NCBI GenBank assembly: GCA_002005505.1 | Contig: KV908534.1 | Span: forward strand, 169,934 to 233,933 | DNA from: Botryococcus braunii | Taxonomy: Eukaryota > Chlorophyta > Trebouxiophyceae | Direction of reading: 5' to 3' | DNA: 64,000 nucleotides | Shown here: positions 1-10,545 of the stretch, in pieces | How the letters are laid out: the number at the start of each line of letters is the position of its first letter | How positions within the stretch are numbered: position 1 is the stretch's first letter | Notes under the pieces: model-generated | What the model was told of the DNA's origin: nothing | Databases searched by the model: none | Seen by the model: the letters and a program-made list of their open reading frames with translations, nothing else | Program-made: the position numbers and the translations under genes

Positions 1-124
1 CGTCCTATTCATCCGAGTGCGCTCTAGTACCGGGATACCCCCAGGGTACACTCTAAGGGCCAAGCTTAGAGCTTCCAAGGTGGCCCAAGGACGCACCGAG
101 GGGCCGACCCGACCTGCCAGAGCA
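1..124 (-). other. 3' untranslated tail of Gypsy A
   Basis: Sequence downstream of the pol stop codon. It shows no similarity to the A LTR at 5815-6113, so the 3' LTR must begin further left, outside the window. Nothing else is recognised here. Confidence 0.6.
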
Positions 125-3100
125 CTAAGCGCGCCTAGCGCGCTTCCGCTGCTTCTCAGCATTTTTACCACGTCCTTTACGTTTCTTGTCCACCTTTTCT
201 TTTTGTTCCGGCCTGTGCTCCGTGGTTAAATCCCAGTACCGCTGTAACGCCTCCCTGGCGTGTTCTAAGTTATCCTCTGGCTCCCAAGTATTATGAATAT
301 CCTGATACCCGGTCCACTTTACAAGATATTCTCGCGCAGTTTTTCGACCTCGTAACTTTCGTTCCCTATGAGCTAGCACAGCCTCGACCTCATACTCCTC
401 TTCTCCATCAATAATCTCAGGTAGAGGAGGAGGTTGTACCGTCCCACCTTCCTTATAAGGCTTAAGCATAGAAACATGGAAGACATCATGAACCCTCAGA
501 GTTTTTGGAAGCCTAATTCTGAAAGCTACCGATGATACCTCCTGGACGATGGGAAAAGGCCCAATAAACCGAGGTAAGAGTTTTCTTGTCCGAGTATGCT
601 TGAATTTCAGATTCTTTGTTGAGAGGAGGACAGGTTGGCCTATTTTTAAAATAGGAGCATCTTTTCTCCTCGCGTCCGCATATGCCTTCATGCGGTCCTG
701 CGCAGCTTTGAGACATGTCCGCGCTCTTTCTAGATCCCATCTCATCCTTCGTACAAACTCTGCTGCTGCCGGTACATACTCACGTGCAGAAGATGTCACA
801 CCTTCATAGACTTCCTGGAAGGGAATCGTGGGATCCTGACCGAAAGTCAACCTAAATGGAGTAGTGTTGATTGATTGCTGAAAAGTGTTGTTGTAAGAAA
901 ATTCAGCTTCACACAAATGTTTATCCCAGTCGTTGTGTCTTCCAGTGACGTAATGACGCAAATAATCCTCCAAGATCCTATTAATTCGTTCCGTTTGACC
1001 GTCGGTCTGCGGATGAAACGCTGTAGATAGCGCAGAGCGACAACCGGTCAACCGAAAGAGCTCTTGACAGAAGCGACCCACCCACCTAGGATCTCTGTCT
1101 GATACAATGTGAGTGGGAAACCCATGCAAGGTGAAAACCCGGGTCCGTAACAGTTGAGCTATCACTTCTGCACTTGCGTCAGTGGTCGTCGGAGCGAAGT
1201 GCGCATACTTTGACAACCTATCAACAGCAACCCAGATAGCGTCATATCCTTCCTTAGTTCTTGGCAGTCCAGTGATTAGGTCCATAGACATTGATTGCCA
1301 CTTTCTGTCAGGTATTTCTAGAGGGTGTAGTAACCCTACAGGTAAGTGTGCTGGGGCTTTGACACGCTGACACGAGTCACATTGGGCCACAAAGTCAGCC
1401 ACATCTGAGGCCATCCCTGGCCACCACCAGGAACGTTGAACTAATTCGAGGGTCCTGTCCCTGCCTGGATGACCAACTATAGGTGGTCCATGCAAATTTT
1501 CCAGGATTTCTCTACGAAGGTTACGTTCGACACCGTCAGAACTCATATGGTGGGAGGGAACGTAAATGCGCGCACCGCGCTTCCACAAGCCACTATGGAA
1601 GCTTAACTTGCGGCGATTTTGTTTACGATGGAGCCAATCATCTATCTCATATGCCTCACTTAAAACCCTTCCCCATCCCCTCAACCCGTCCATCGGCGTG
1701 GGTAGGGTGGTGGAGTCTGCAGCCTCCCCAACCCCCATCGCTCCTACTCCGACAGGGGGAGAGTGCTCCCCCAGGGGCCCTGCCCAAGCCTGAACCGACG
1801 CCTGAACCCCAGCCTGGGCCCGAGCTAGGGCTCGGACGTGGGCCCCGGCTAGGTGAGGACTCCTAGACAATGGGTCAGCAGGGTTAGTGGATCCCGGCGC
1901 ATATTCCCATTGGATGTCGAATAACTGTAGAAACTCCGCCCAGCGCGCCCGTCTGGGTGAGAGTAGGGTTTGGGTTTGCAAAAAACTATTCGCGCGATGG
2001 TCCGTAACAACTGTGAAAGTTTGCCCTAATAAGTAACACCTCCACTCCTTGAGGGCATACAACACACCTGCAAGCTCTTTCTCAGTTGTGGAATAATTGC
2101 GTTCGGCATTACTAAGCTTTTTACTGAAGTATGCTACAGGTCTACCTTCTTGCAATAGTACTGCACCCACCCCATAGTCACTGGCATCTGAGATCACTTT
2201 GAAAGGCTTGCTACTGTCTGGGAGTGCTAGTACAGGAGCATTGGACAAAGTTTCTTTTAAACTTTGAAACGCGTGCTCTTCAGCTTCTCCCCACGTCCAA
2301 GGAACTTTGCCAGTGAGCCGGGTTAAGGGGGCCGCAAGCGTACTGTAACCCGGGACGAACTTGCGGAAGTAGTTGGCTAGTCCCAAGAATTGTCGTACGT
2401 GCGTGCTCCCCGTGGGTGTTGGCCAGTCCACAATAGTCCGAACTTTGGCAGGGTCAACTTTGATGCCGTCGCGCCCCACGACATGTCCCAAATACCGCAA
2501 CTCGTCAGCAAAAAACTCACACTTGGATAATTTTGCATAAAGTTTTTCCTCTCTCAGCCGAGTAAGGATGCGAGTTAAGTGCTCTAAGTGCTGTTCCCTG
2601 GACTTGCTGTATACCAACAAATCATCTAGGTAAACCACAACAAAACCCTCTCGAATAAAATCATGAAACACACTGTTCATCAGTCTCTGAAACGTGGAGG
2701 GAGCATTCGTGAGACCAAAAGGAAGCACCAAAAATTCAAATGAACCTAAGGGTGTTCTAAAGGCGGTTTTGGGAACATCGGATTCATGTAATCGCACTTG
2801 ATGGTAACCTGACAAGAGATCAAAAGAGGTAAAGAACTTTGAACCCTGCAGCTTGTCCAGAAGATCGTCTATCCGTGGCAACGGATATTTGTCCTTCCTT
2901 GTTAAGTTATTAACTGCCCTGTAATCTATAACCATTCGGAATGTTCCGTCTTTCTTTCTCACAAACAATATGGGGCTACCATACGGTGATGCACTCGGCC
3001 TGATGAAACCCTGTGCTAGTAATTCCTCAACCTGCCTCCGACACTCCGCCACTTCTGGTTCAGCCAACCTATAAGTGGGGCGACAGGGCGGCGTATGGCC

Positions 3101-4270
3101 GGGTGTCATAGGTATAGTGTGCAAGATGCCCCTGTCTGGAGGTAAATCTGGCAATTTCTCTGGAAAAACATCCAAAAACTCTAACAACAATTGCTTCAAG
3201 TCTTGTGGCTTGTCAGTCATACCCTCAATAACACGCCGGGAGTTTTCGTTTAAATCTAGGCCGGTGGCTCCGCTGTCTTCGTCCCAAGGATTATCCCCCT
3301 CTGTAGTTGCCACTGCAACCCTATGGAGATAGTGTGTTGCACAAACTGAGTCCAGTCCACTCCTTGCCTCTCGCACAACCCCCCAAAACCCTGGACAACC
3401 CTTTCGCATAGCCCGCCTAGCTTGACCCTCACTTATAACATTCACTTTTTGCGCCGGTAAGGTACCTCTTTCACTAGGGGGCAGCGGGTTGAGGAGTGTA
3501 ATGTAGTGTGAGGAATGAGGCGGTTTAAGATGAACTGCGCCATGATTGTAGTCAATTAAAGCTTTTCTTTCTTTCAGAAAATCCTCCCCAAGGATTAAGT
3601 CCACCCCATCCAACAGAGTTTCGCAGACAATGAAATCCCTCTGTTCCACATATGTTTGAGATAAGTGCACCCTGAGCTTAGCTGTCCCCGCCGAGCGCAT
3701 GGTCTGTCCATCTGCCAGCTGGACATCCACACACTTCTTTGACAGCCTCACTCCGAGAGTAGCTAGGAAGTCTTGTCTGACGAACGAGTGCGTCGCCCCG
3801 GTATCGACTAAAGCGACGCCCTTCACACCAGTACAGTTAACATGAAAAAGCATTGCTAAATGCCTATTTGAAAAAGCTTGAGCAAAAGATACGCTAAATT
3901 TGGGTCCGGCATGGTAAACTACATAGGAGTAGGGGACATCAGGTCCCTTGGTACCTTGCAGGATAACTCTCATGCCTTTTAGCCATGGGTACACTGCCTT
4001 GGATTTCGCCACTTTACTACCCATTAGAAAACAAGCACTTAAATGTTTATTTGCTTGTTGCTCACGAGCGAAAGTGGATAAGGTGTCCTCCGCTTTACCT
4101 ATAGGTACTGCAACAAATGTCGGTTTAGACGTTCCATCGGGTAGGGTATTGTCAAAGGGGCCTCTAGAAAAAGAACAATGCAAAAACTCAGAACAATGTT
4201 GCTCGATAGAAGAATGAAAAGATTCCCAAGGAACAAAAGTGTGGAGGTTTCCTTCTCTAACTCCACTCAT
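125..4270 (-). CDS. pol: Gypsy A pol polyprotein with chromodomain
   Basis: Intact 1381-residue polyprotein. Domains in order: aspartic protease (DTGATHSF near residue 155), reverse transcriptase (FDLLSGYHQV, then catalytic YLDD near 547), RNase H (DASDYGVGAVL, TDHRA near 757), integrase zinc-binding domain (H-H then CDSC near 963), integrase core (VDRLSKYAHF, SDRDPRW, TDGQTERINR) and a C-terminal chromodomain near 1293-1345 (YLVKWTGY, NTWEPE). Protease-RT-RH-IN order with a chromodomain is diagnostic of Ty3/Gypsy chromoviruses. The chromodomain is thought to guide integration to marked chromatin. The start ATG overlaps the gag stop as ATGA, which suggests termination-reinitiation as the expression mode (inference). 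Confidence 0.95.
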   Translation of the reverse strand: MSGVREGNLHTFVPWESFHSSIEQHCSEFLHCSFSRGPFDNTLPDGTSKPTFVAVPIGKAEDTLSTFAREQQANKHLSACFLMGSKVAKSKAVYPWLKGMRVILQGTKGPDVPYSYVVYHAGPKFSVSFAQAFSNRHLAMLFHVNCTGVKGVALVDTGATHSFVRQDFLATLGVRLSKKCVDVQLADGQTMRSAGTAKLRVHLSQTYVEQRDFIVCETLLDGVDLILGEDFLKERKALIDYNHGAVHLKPPHSSHYITLLNPLPPSERGTLPAQKVNVISEGQARRAMRKGCPGFWGVVREARSGLDSVCATHYLHRVAVATTEGDNPWDEDSGATGLDLNENSRRVIEGMTDKPQDLKQLLLEFLDVFPEKLPDLPPDRGILHTIPMTPGHTPPCRPTYRLAEPEVAECRRQVEELLAQGFIRPSASPYGSPILFVRKKDGTFRMVIDYRAVNNLTRKDKYPLPRIDDLLDKLQGSKFFTSFDLLSGYHQVRLHESDVPKTAFRTPLGSFEFLVLPFGLTNAPSTFQRLMNSVFHDFIREGFVVVYLDDLLVYSKSREQHLEHLTRILTRLREEKLYAKLSKCEFFADELRYLGHVVGRDGIKVDPAKVRTIVDWPTPTGSTHVRQFLGLANYFRKFVPGYSTLAAPLTRLTGKVPWTWGEAEEHAFQSLKETLSNAPVLALPDSSKPFKVISDASDYGVGAVLLQEGRPVAYFSKKLSNAERNYSTTEKELAGVLYALKEWRCYLLGQTFTVVTDHRANSFLQTQTLLSPRRARWAEFLQLFDIQWEYAPGSTNPADPLSRSPHLAGAHVRALARAQAGVQASVQAWAGPLGEHSPPVGVGAMGVGEAADSTTLPTPMDGLRGWGRVLSEAYEIDDWLHRKQNRRKLSFHSGLWKRGARIYVPSHHMSSDGVERNLRREILENLHGPPIVGHPGRDRTLELVQRSWWWPGMASDVADFVAQCDSCQRVKAPAHLPVGLLHPLEIPDRKWQSMSMDLITGLPRTKEGYDAIWVAVDRLSKYAHFAPTTTDASAEVIAQLLRTRVFTLHGFPTHIVSDRDPRWVGRFCQELFRLTGCRSALSTAFHPQTDGQTERINRILEDYLRHYVTGRHNDWDKHLCEAEFSYNNTFQQSINTTPFRLTFGQDPTIPFQEVYEGVTSSAREYVPAAAEFVRRMRWDLERARTCLKAAQDRMKAYADARRKDAPILKIGQPVLLSTKNLKFKHTRTRKLLPRFIGPFPIVQEVSSVAFRIRLPKTLRVHDVFHVSMLKPYKEGGTVQPPPLPEIIDGEEEYEVEAVLAHRERKLRGRKTAREYLVKWTGYQDIHNTWEPEDNLEHAREALQRYWDLTTEHRPEQKEKVDKKRKGRGKNAEKQRKRARRA

Positions 4271-5709
4271 GGCCTACCGCGTCCCCTTGCCCGGCCCCGT
4301 CCACGGCCCCGTCCTCTGATTCTCCGTCCCCGTCCGGCCCCACCCTGTGCTGTCCACCCTTGCATAGGGGCTGCTCCCACACCGAGGGACCTAAAGTTGT
4401 TGTGGCCCCCTCCTACCCGTCGCCGCAGCAAATCACCAGCCAGACCTGGAATTGGTGGAGCAGGCTGGTTTACCTCCTGTCTGGCCTTCACAATGTGTTG
4501 CAAGATGTCCCACTGTTGTTGATTAAGATAGGCGTTAGGGTCCTCTCTAAGTTTTTTGAGTGGGCAAAACCAAGATTCATGGCCAGGGGTATTGCACGCG
4601 TAACAGCTTCTGTTGAGGGGAAAGGCAACTCTAGTGTCCCTCCGATACTCGGGAGGTAAACCATCCCTGCGGGGATAAGGAGTCGCGCCTTGGATCGCGG
4701 CGACCGTGGCGAGCGGCGCAGGGTAACCATGGGCCATCTGGATTGGCGCTGCCACCATCGGTGCAGCTGCCATCATCCCAAATTCATGACTGTAGTAGGG
4801 GATTGTCCAGTCCTGTCCGACGCCAGCAACGTGCGGTGCTGGGCCAATGGTGGCGGTTGCAATGCTTGAGTTAGGGCCCCCGGGGCCGGTTCTCAGTCTC
4901 TTTGCCTGTAAGGGCCCGCCCACCGCGGCATCGTACCGTGTGAGTAAACTTATCAAGGCATCCAAATCATCAAAACCTTTGCCTGTTGTAGGGTTAATTG
5001 CTGAATATTTCTTTAAATCCTCACGTAGGCCTTTACGAAACCTATGGATTTTCTCCCCCATGGATAGGTCCCCACTGACTTCTACCTCTGCTAGCAAGGT
5101 TGTAAAGCGCTCAACATACTTCTCAACTGATTCGTTGCCCTGATATACGGAATCAAGTTTATCCCTTGCCTTTGCAACCTTATCAGTGTTATCATAGACA
5201 GAAGACAACAGATCCCCAAAGAGAGCTAAATCCACGACAGCACCTGGATTTTGCCTCACGTAAGCTGCTTTTTTTGTTAACCACACCTTTTTCACGCTCT
5301 TTCCTAAACAGCGCACTGCGTAATCAACCCTGAGGTTCGCGGGCACACCGGTGAGTTCACAATATGACCTCACATCGTCTAGGAATTGTTCGAGATCGTC
5401 CCTGCGTCCCTCGAATTTTTCCGGTAAATGCGTTCGAACTGTCGGGATTCTTGCCTGTGGGTTCGCGGGGTTTTGAGCCGCGACTTAAGCGTTTTCTGCC
5501 TGTTGTCGTAACTCAGCCAGTTCGGCAGCCATTGCCGCTTCACGCCCCTCGGCCTCGGCCAAAGCAGCCTGCAGCTCTTCGACTTGTCGTCTAGCCATTT
5601 CTGAGCTGTCAGTGCTGGCGAGGCTGGGTGACACAGGAAATCGAGAAAGTCCGGGTGGGGGCCCTAAACTCGGTGACCCGAGTCGTAGGCCCCTAAAAGC
5701 GCCACACAC
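4267..5709 (-). pseudogene. gag: Gypsy A gag with one in-frame TAA
   Basis: One frame runs from an ATG at 5709 to the TGA at 4267-4269 and is broken only by a TAA at 5485-5487. The first part has a heptad-like, Glu/Ala-rich coiled-coil segment (EELQAALAEAEGREAAMAAE). After the TAA comes a retrotransposon gag domain (QGNESVEKYVERF, FRKGLREDLK), then a zinc knuckle CYACNTPGHESWFC of the CX2CX4HX4C type, and an Arg/Gly-rich basic tail. The TAA could come from CAA by a C-to-T change. With it, the coiled-coil part and the body would be separate products unless the stop is read through. The stop overlaps the pol start by 4 nt. Confidence 0.85.
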
Positions 5710-5801
5710 ACCACAACTAACCCAATCCGAATCTATAGAATTCTCTGAAAAACTTCTTTGGGAAATTTTTTCAACGAGAGGAGCTCAAAATTTGGCCCCT
5801 C

Positions 5802-5813
5802 TCGCCGATACCA
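5802..5813 (-). other. Primer-binding site of Gypsy A
   Basis: On the minus strand this reads TGGTATCGGCGA, one base inside the LTR end. It would pair with a tRNA 3' end reading TCGCCGATACCA. The same 12-mer follows the 5' LTR in Gypsy C, Gypsy H and Copia E. Confidence 0.85.
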
Positions 5814-5814
5814 G

Positions 5815-6113
5815 TGATACAGTAGAAACGGCCAAAGGATGCGAAAACAATGGTTACAAGTTGTTTGGGCTCCACCTCAGTACCCGTCCAGTCCGGCCCG
5901 GTCCTTCCTCTGCCAAAGCCTTATTCTATCCTGTTCTAAGTGTGTCCCTGTCTCCATCGCCAATGCGCCTTGTCAAGTAAGGGGTCACTCCCTTGGCGCG
6001 TGAAGTAGCCACTTCTTGGCGTGGAGGAACATAACTCACGAAGGGACCTTTATGGAGGTCCAAATCCTCGTGGTCCGGTCATTTTCCTATAACACGCGAC
6101 TATTCCTGTTACA
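5815..6113 (-). repeat. 5' LTR of Gypsy A (299 bp)
   Basis: It begins TGTAACAGG and ends GTATCA on the minus strand. Boundaries are set by the primer site on one side, by the resumed C1 reading frame on the other, and by alignment with the 297 bp solo copy at 56445-56741, which has matching TG/CA ends. Confidence 0.92.
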
Positions 6114-6118
6114 CGCTA

Positions 6119-6923
6119 CCTGTGGCACAGCAGGATGGGACACCCAGGAGAACCATGGATGCAGCGCCTTGCAAAGGAAGAACTGGTGACTGGAATTGAC
6201 ACCTCCCTCTTCCCTTGTGATAATTGTCCAGTGCACTGTGAGGCATGTATTGAGGGAAAGACAGTCAGACCCTCTTTCGGGACTAGCAGCAGACCTGCCC
6301 TTGAACCCCTTGACAGAGTGCACATTGACACAGTGGGTCCCATCACCCCTGCAGCCATCACTGGGGAACGTCTGTGGGTTACAGTGGTGGATGAATCCTC
6401 ACAGTGGAAAGCTGTCATTCCAGTTAAATCCAAGGACACCATAAGTGCTGCAGTCAGAGACCTGTTGGTATACTGGCAAACCCAAAGGAAAACGACAGTG
6501 AAGTGCATCAGATGTGATCGGGGCACAGAATTTATTAATGCCAAGTTCAAGGAGTTCTGTGCATCTCAGGGAACTAAGCTGGAGACCTCAGCCCCCTACA
6601 CCCCACAGCAAAATGGAGTAGCAGAACGAGCAAACCACACGCTGAAGGAGAGAACCCGGACTATCCTTGCCTTCGCAGCAGCAAGCCCAACCCTCTGGAA
6701 GGAGGCGCTCGAGACAGCTTGTACCCTGCTTAATATGGGCCCTTGTTCAGGCAGGAACCTTACTCCTCTTGAATTATTTTGGGGTTACAAGCCAGATGTG
6801 TCACTTCTGCGCACCTGGGGCTGCTTGGCTTATGTCCACATACCAGACGTACAGAGACCTGTATTTGCTCCCAAAACTGCTCCAGGCATGCTCACAGGAT
6901 ATTCTGCATCTTCCAAGGCCTAC
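6119..6923 (+). pseudogene. C1 pre-integrase and integrase segment
   Basis: Begins in the GAG-pre-integrase motif (LWHSRMGHPGEPW), with the zinc-like CEACIEGK. The integrase core follows, with catalytic acidic residues in HIDTVGPI, RCDRGTEF and QQNGVAERANHTLKE, and then the conserved C-terminal part up to SKAY, where Gypsy B interrupts it. The frame is open throughout this segment. It continues at 9717 with the residues RLYMGGGVW. Close relatives are the matching regions of Copia Z (53345 onwards) and Copia D. Confidence 0.9.
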
Positions 6924-7412
6924 TGAAACAAAGGGAGACGTGTATGCAAGTTTAATAATAAGAGATACTAGGGTTTAAGGAAGGGGTGACACCGCGAGAC
7001 AGTAAACGTGACGCCGATTCCTCTTACAATACGCAGCTCCTCCTCACGCAGGCGATTCCGAGTCTCCAATAGACAATATGGCCAACGCCAATACAATATA
7101 ATATGCAACAGATATATCCAGGCCCCAAAGATAAGTGTGTCTCTCGAAGTGTGAGTCCAACTTGTGGTGAACCCGGCTACATCGCCCTTCTATGAGATGC
7201 TCTCGCGAGCACCACGAGAAGGATGACGAGAGGGCATCCTTTTGGACATTTCCTGAACATCCTATATTGTGAAGCTTCTCGTAGTACGACGTGCGTGAAG
7301 ACACATGCGCACACATGCAGGCGTGCACGTAATTCGAAAGACCTGCACATAATTCGAAAGGCGAGCCGCATGAGGTACGCAGACGCGGCACCGCACGCGT
7401 CACCTCACTACA
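6924..7412 (-). repeat. 3' LTR of Gypsy B (489 bp)
   Basis: The minus strand begins TGTAGTGAGG next to the polypurine tract and ends at the CCTAC TSD. It is similar along its length to the Gypsy C LTRs (46398-46848, 52889-53339) and the Gypsy I LTR. It carries an extra GC-rich stretch near 7363-7400 that reappears inverted at 9664-9703. Confidence 0.88.
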
Positions 7413-7937
7413 TACTCCCCCCCCCTATTCCTGTGCGTCCCCGCGCAGAAGGCAGAGCGCAACAAAACAACAAAAGACCTTCCAACATGCGGAGACTCAG
7501 AACACTACCTACGGGCAACCCGCCTCCCGTGTTGCCAGACCCCAGCCGATCGCTGCGTATCGGGGTCCCCACCATATAGAAATAAGAATAAGTATCATTC
7601 ATGACAAACATGACAAAAGACGAAACGGAGGAAACAGCTAAGTCCACGTAGAGCCAAAAGTCCAGAACTTTATAAGGCGAGAAGTCCACAAGTCCATAAG
7701 GCAAAGTTCAAGTGAGGTTCAAACCAAGTTCGAGTCCAAAGTTCCAGAGTCCAAAGTTCCGTGTCCAGTGGCAATGAAGTGAAGCGGCCATGTCGAGCCT
7801 AATGTGCACAATGATCTATCCAGGTAAGGGACCCATGGTCCACCCTACCGGGTAAGGCAGCCTTACCCTAGCCTATCCACAGTCCATATGGCCATACAGA
7901 GAGACCCCTCCAAGGAGGGCCAACCGGTCGACGGGGC
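7413..7937 (-). other. Gypsy B polypurine tract and 3' UTR
   Basis: Plus-strand TACTCCCCCCCCC directly after the LTR is the complement of a G-rich polypurine tract, the plus-strand primer of reverse transcription. The rest is non-coding sequence shared with the 3' UTRs of Gypsy C and I, including the stretch CTATCCAGGTAAGGG near 7816. Confidence 0.75.
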
Positions 7938-9663
7938 CTAAGGGCGAATCCGAGGGATTGTGCCCCTGGGAGGCAATGGAGGCAACCCGTGACTCCCTCT
8001 GTACTGCTCCACTTGCTGGCGGCAGCGCGTAAAATTCGTGAGTGGTTCCCACGTATCGTCGTCGGGCGTGTAACCTTTCCATCGCACAAGGTATTGCATA
8101 TGCGGGGTTCCATCCGGGTCGTAGAGAGTGCGGCCGCGGTCGTCCATGAGTGGCTTGTGGTCCACAATGCCACCAATCTCGTATTCGATATGGTCGTTGA
8201 CGAGGTGCGGGGGCGGCGGCGGCGGACGCACACGTGCGACATCAGCGGTACGGTAGGGGGTGAGGAAGTTGACATTCACGGTCGGATGATACCGGTCGTA
8301 GCCGTCTGGAAACTCCAAGCGGTACGCGTTGGGGCCAGGCGAGCTAAGGACCTTGAAGGGTCCCACACGCCGAGGCGCAAACTTCTGTGGAAGTTTCCTG
8401 TGAACTGCAAAGAAGTCCCGATCCACAAGCACGTAGTCACCCGGCGCAAACGACACATCGCTGCGACGCCTATTTGCATAGGCAGTTTGCCGGTCCTGGG
8501 CTGCAGCACTTTTGTGCCCGTCGGATGTCCAAACCCATCTTCCTCACAAACTCATCCGCACTCCCAACACCAGTTTTTCCCAAGTGCCCATTTGCAAACG
8601 GGACGTTCGGATCTTGACCATATGTAAGCCTGAAGGGTGTTGTGTTGATAGAAGTTTGCCAAGAGTTATTGTACGCAAATTCGGCTTCGGGCAAATAACT
8701 ATCCCAATCCCTTCCATGATCTGCAACATAATGTTTCAGATAGTCTCCCAAAATGCGGTTTGTCCTTTCAGTTTGCCCATCTGTTTGAGGATGGAAGGCA
8801 GTTGAAAGGGCAGGCCGACATCCAGTAAGTTCATGTAACGCCTTCATAAACTTACTCACAAAGCGGGGGTCCCGATCAGAAACAATTTCCTCCGGATATC
8901 CATGATACATCCATACCCGTGTCCTTAGCAATTGTGCCACCGTATAAGCATCCGCATTCATGGTTGTAGCTGCAAAATGAGCACACTTGCTAAGCCTATC
9001 CACGACAACCCAAATAGCATCATTTCCATTGGGAGTCTTTGGCAAATTAGTAATGAAATCCATGGACAAACTTTGCCACTTCCTGACTGGTATTTGTAAA
9101 GGGTGAAGAAGACCAGCAGGCAAAGTATTCCGAGCCTTGACCCGCTGACAAGAGTCACAATGAGCAACATAGGCTTTGACATCCTCATACATTCCAGGCC
9201 AATACCATTCCCTTGTGAGAAGTTCATACATGCGAGTTACTCCAGGGTGGCCAACATGAGGCGGGTCATGCAATGCTTCCAAAATTCCACGTCGCAGATT
9301 CTCAACAACAAGTTCCCCATTCTTCCTTTCCTCAAACAATGCAGGAACATACTTCCGTCCATTCCTTTCCCAAAAGCCTCCCTTAAGACTAACCTTCCGA
9401 CGATTCGCGCGCACTGCCAACCAAGGATCATCTGTGTAAGCCTTCCCAAGTTTTCCAAGTAAGGTTTCGTACCCATCGGTATCGGGGGTGAGCTCACTTG
9501 GGCTGGCCAACCCAATTTGCTCCATCGTGCCGAGGGGGTCTTGGACCTCCTGAGCGGGCTCCGTGACTTTTCGAACCTTGCGGGACCGAGCTGCATCCAA
9601 TCTGGAGGGGGTGAGGCAATCCGGAGAGGGGCGCGTACGCTTGCGCCGGAGGGCAGCGTCTGC
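7938..9663 (-). pseudogene. Gypsy B integrase and chromodomain fragment
   Basis: Reads as the end of pol: the linker before integrase, HHCC zinc motif (CDSCQRVK), integrase core (VDRLSKCAHF, SDRDPRF, TDGQTERTNR), then GPY-type region (FAPRRVGPFKV) and chromodomain (YLVRWKGY, DTWEPL). Comparison with Gypsy C shows a 5 bp deletion near 8505 that shifts the frame between the core and the GPY/chromodomain part. Protein similarity to Gypsy C is very high outside the lesions. No RT is present, so any mobilisation would need another element. Confidence 0.88.
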
Positions 9664-9711
9664 CGCGTGCGGTGCCGCGTCTGCGTACCTCATGCGGCTC
9701 GCCTCACTACA
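9664..9711 (-). other. Rearranged remnant of Gypsy B 5' LTR
   Basis: The last bases, CCTCACTACA, match the outer LTR end. The adjoining stretch of about 40 bp is the inverse complement of LTR positions 7363-7400 and runs straight into pol. So this end holds a miniature LTR with an inverted block instead of LTR-gag-RT sequence. Confidence 0.8.
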
Positions 9712-9716
9712 CCTAC

Positions 9717-9812
9717 CGCCTATACATGGGGGGGGGGTGTGGAGAGAGAGTAGGGATGTTGTATTTGTGGAACATCTCAGGGGAGCCTCCCGAGTTGGCA
9801 TGAGTGAACTTC
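9717..9812 (+). pseudogene. C1 fragment between Gypsy B and LTR Y
   Basis: Encodes RLYMGGGVWRESRDVVFVEH, the conserved Copia stretch after integrase; the same motif occurs in Copia Z at about 54,330 and in Copia D at about 59,370. It continues the frame broken at 6923 and resumes at 10546. Confidence 0.85.
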
Positions 9813-10540
9813 TGTTATAATAGTGAAAGAACATTTAGTGACTTTCCCTCAGAAGAGTAATAGTGGCCAGGCTTCTCTAAAGCAATCACTGTGAACAATC
9901 TTAGAGGTTGAGTAAGGGATGGCAGAACTCTAGAATTCTGCCATAATTGATCTGGACTGATTCCATTTCGGAGAAAGAGAGTAATGCAATCTGACGCGTT
10001 CTTGCGAGAAAGGATATAGGCAGCAGGCATGAAGGGCTCGGTACTTGTTTGGGACTGAAAGAGCACTCCGGGTGCTTATCTCTGATCAGTTGCCACAAGT
10101 ATCAACACATAGTCGGGCTCTGCTTGCTCTCCTACACACAGCAAGAGACCCGACCGAGCTTAACACCCTTCGTGCCGGGACATACAGGTGGAGTGCTGCA
10201 ACTTAGTGTAACTTGCATGAACAATTGATTAGGAAGAGGTCTAGATAAGCGTATTAGAATGTTGCTAATGCTTGGCTCATCGAACAATGGTAATGCGAAC
10301 TATCTGTCGATGCGTAGAAGAGGTAGTTTGAATTCCTTGGCGTTGAGAGAGAGCAAGAAGCAATGTAATGACTTGTTTGGGACTGAAAGAGCACTCCGGG
10401 TGCTTATCTCTGATCAGTTGCCACAAGTATCAACACATAGTCGGGCTCTGCTTGCTCTCCTACACACAGCAAGAGACCCGACCGAGCTTAACACCCTTCG
10501 TGCCGGGACATACAGGGAACATTACGCCCAGAATTGTACA
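9813..10540 (+). repeat. Solo Copia LTR Y (728 bp)
   Basis: A TG...CA LTR with perfect TSD ACTTC on both sides and no internal region, so a product of LTR-LTR recombination. It is related to the Copia Z LTR. Internal structure: TATA-like box at 10015, X1 10043-10187 ending CAG|GT, TGTAA at 10364-10368, X2 10371-10515 ending CAG|G, then a 25 bp U5. X1 and X2 are 145 bp near-identical direct repeats. A CTTAAC branch-point-like motif lies upstream of the X2 end. Confidence 0.93.
10188..10515 (+). other. Candidate LTR intron in Y
   Basis: 328 bp from GT (after X1) to AG (end of X2). It contains the second X copy and TGTAA. Splice use is inferred from sequence only. Confidence 0.6.
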
Positions 10541-10545
10541 ACTTC

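Larger units (their letters stand above)
1..6113 (-). mobile_element. Ty3/Gypsy chromovirus A, 3' end off window
   Basis: LTR retrotransposon on the minus strand, inserted in Copia C1. In transcription order it has a 5' LTR (6113-5815), a primer site (5813-5802), gag (5709-4267) and pol (4270-125). The 3' LTR lies left of the window. The base after the LTR starts the right TSD copy, CGCTA (6114-6118), after which the C1 reading frame resumes; the left TSD copy cannot be seen. A solo LTR of the same family sits at 56445-56741. Only one obvious coding lesion is seen, a nonsense codon in gag. Confidence 0.93.
6924..9711 (-). mobile_element. Gypsy B, deleted relative of Gypsy C
   Basis: Minus-strand chromovirus of the Gypsy C family, flanked by the perfect TSD CCTAC (6919-6923, 9712-9716). 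It keeps a 3' LTR, a G-tract polypurine tract, a 3' UTR and the integrase-chromodomain end of pol. Gag, protease, RT and RNase H are missing, and the 5' LTR is reduced to about 48 bp that is partly inverted. Because both TSD copies are present, the rearrangement happened inside the element or before integration. It cannot be autonomous. Confidence 0.9.
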
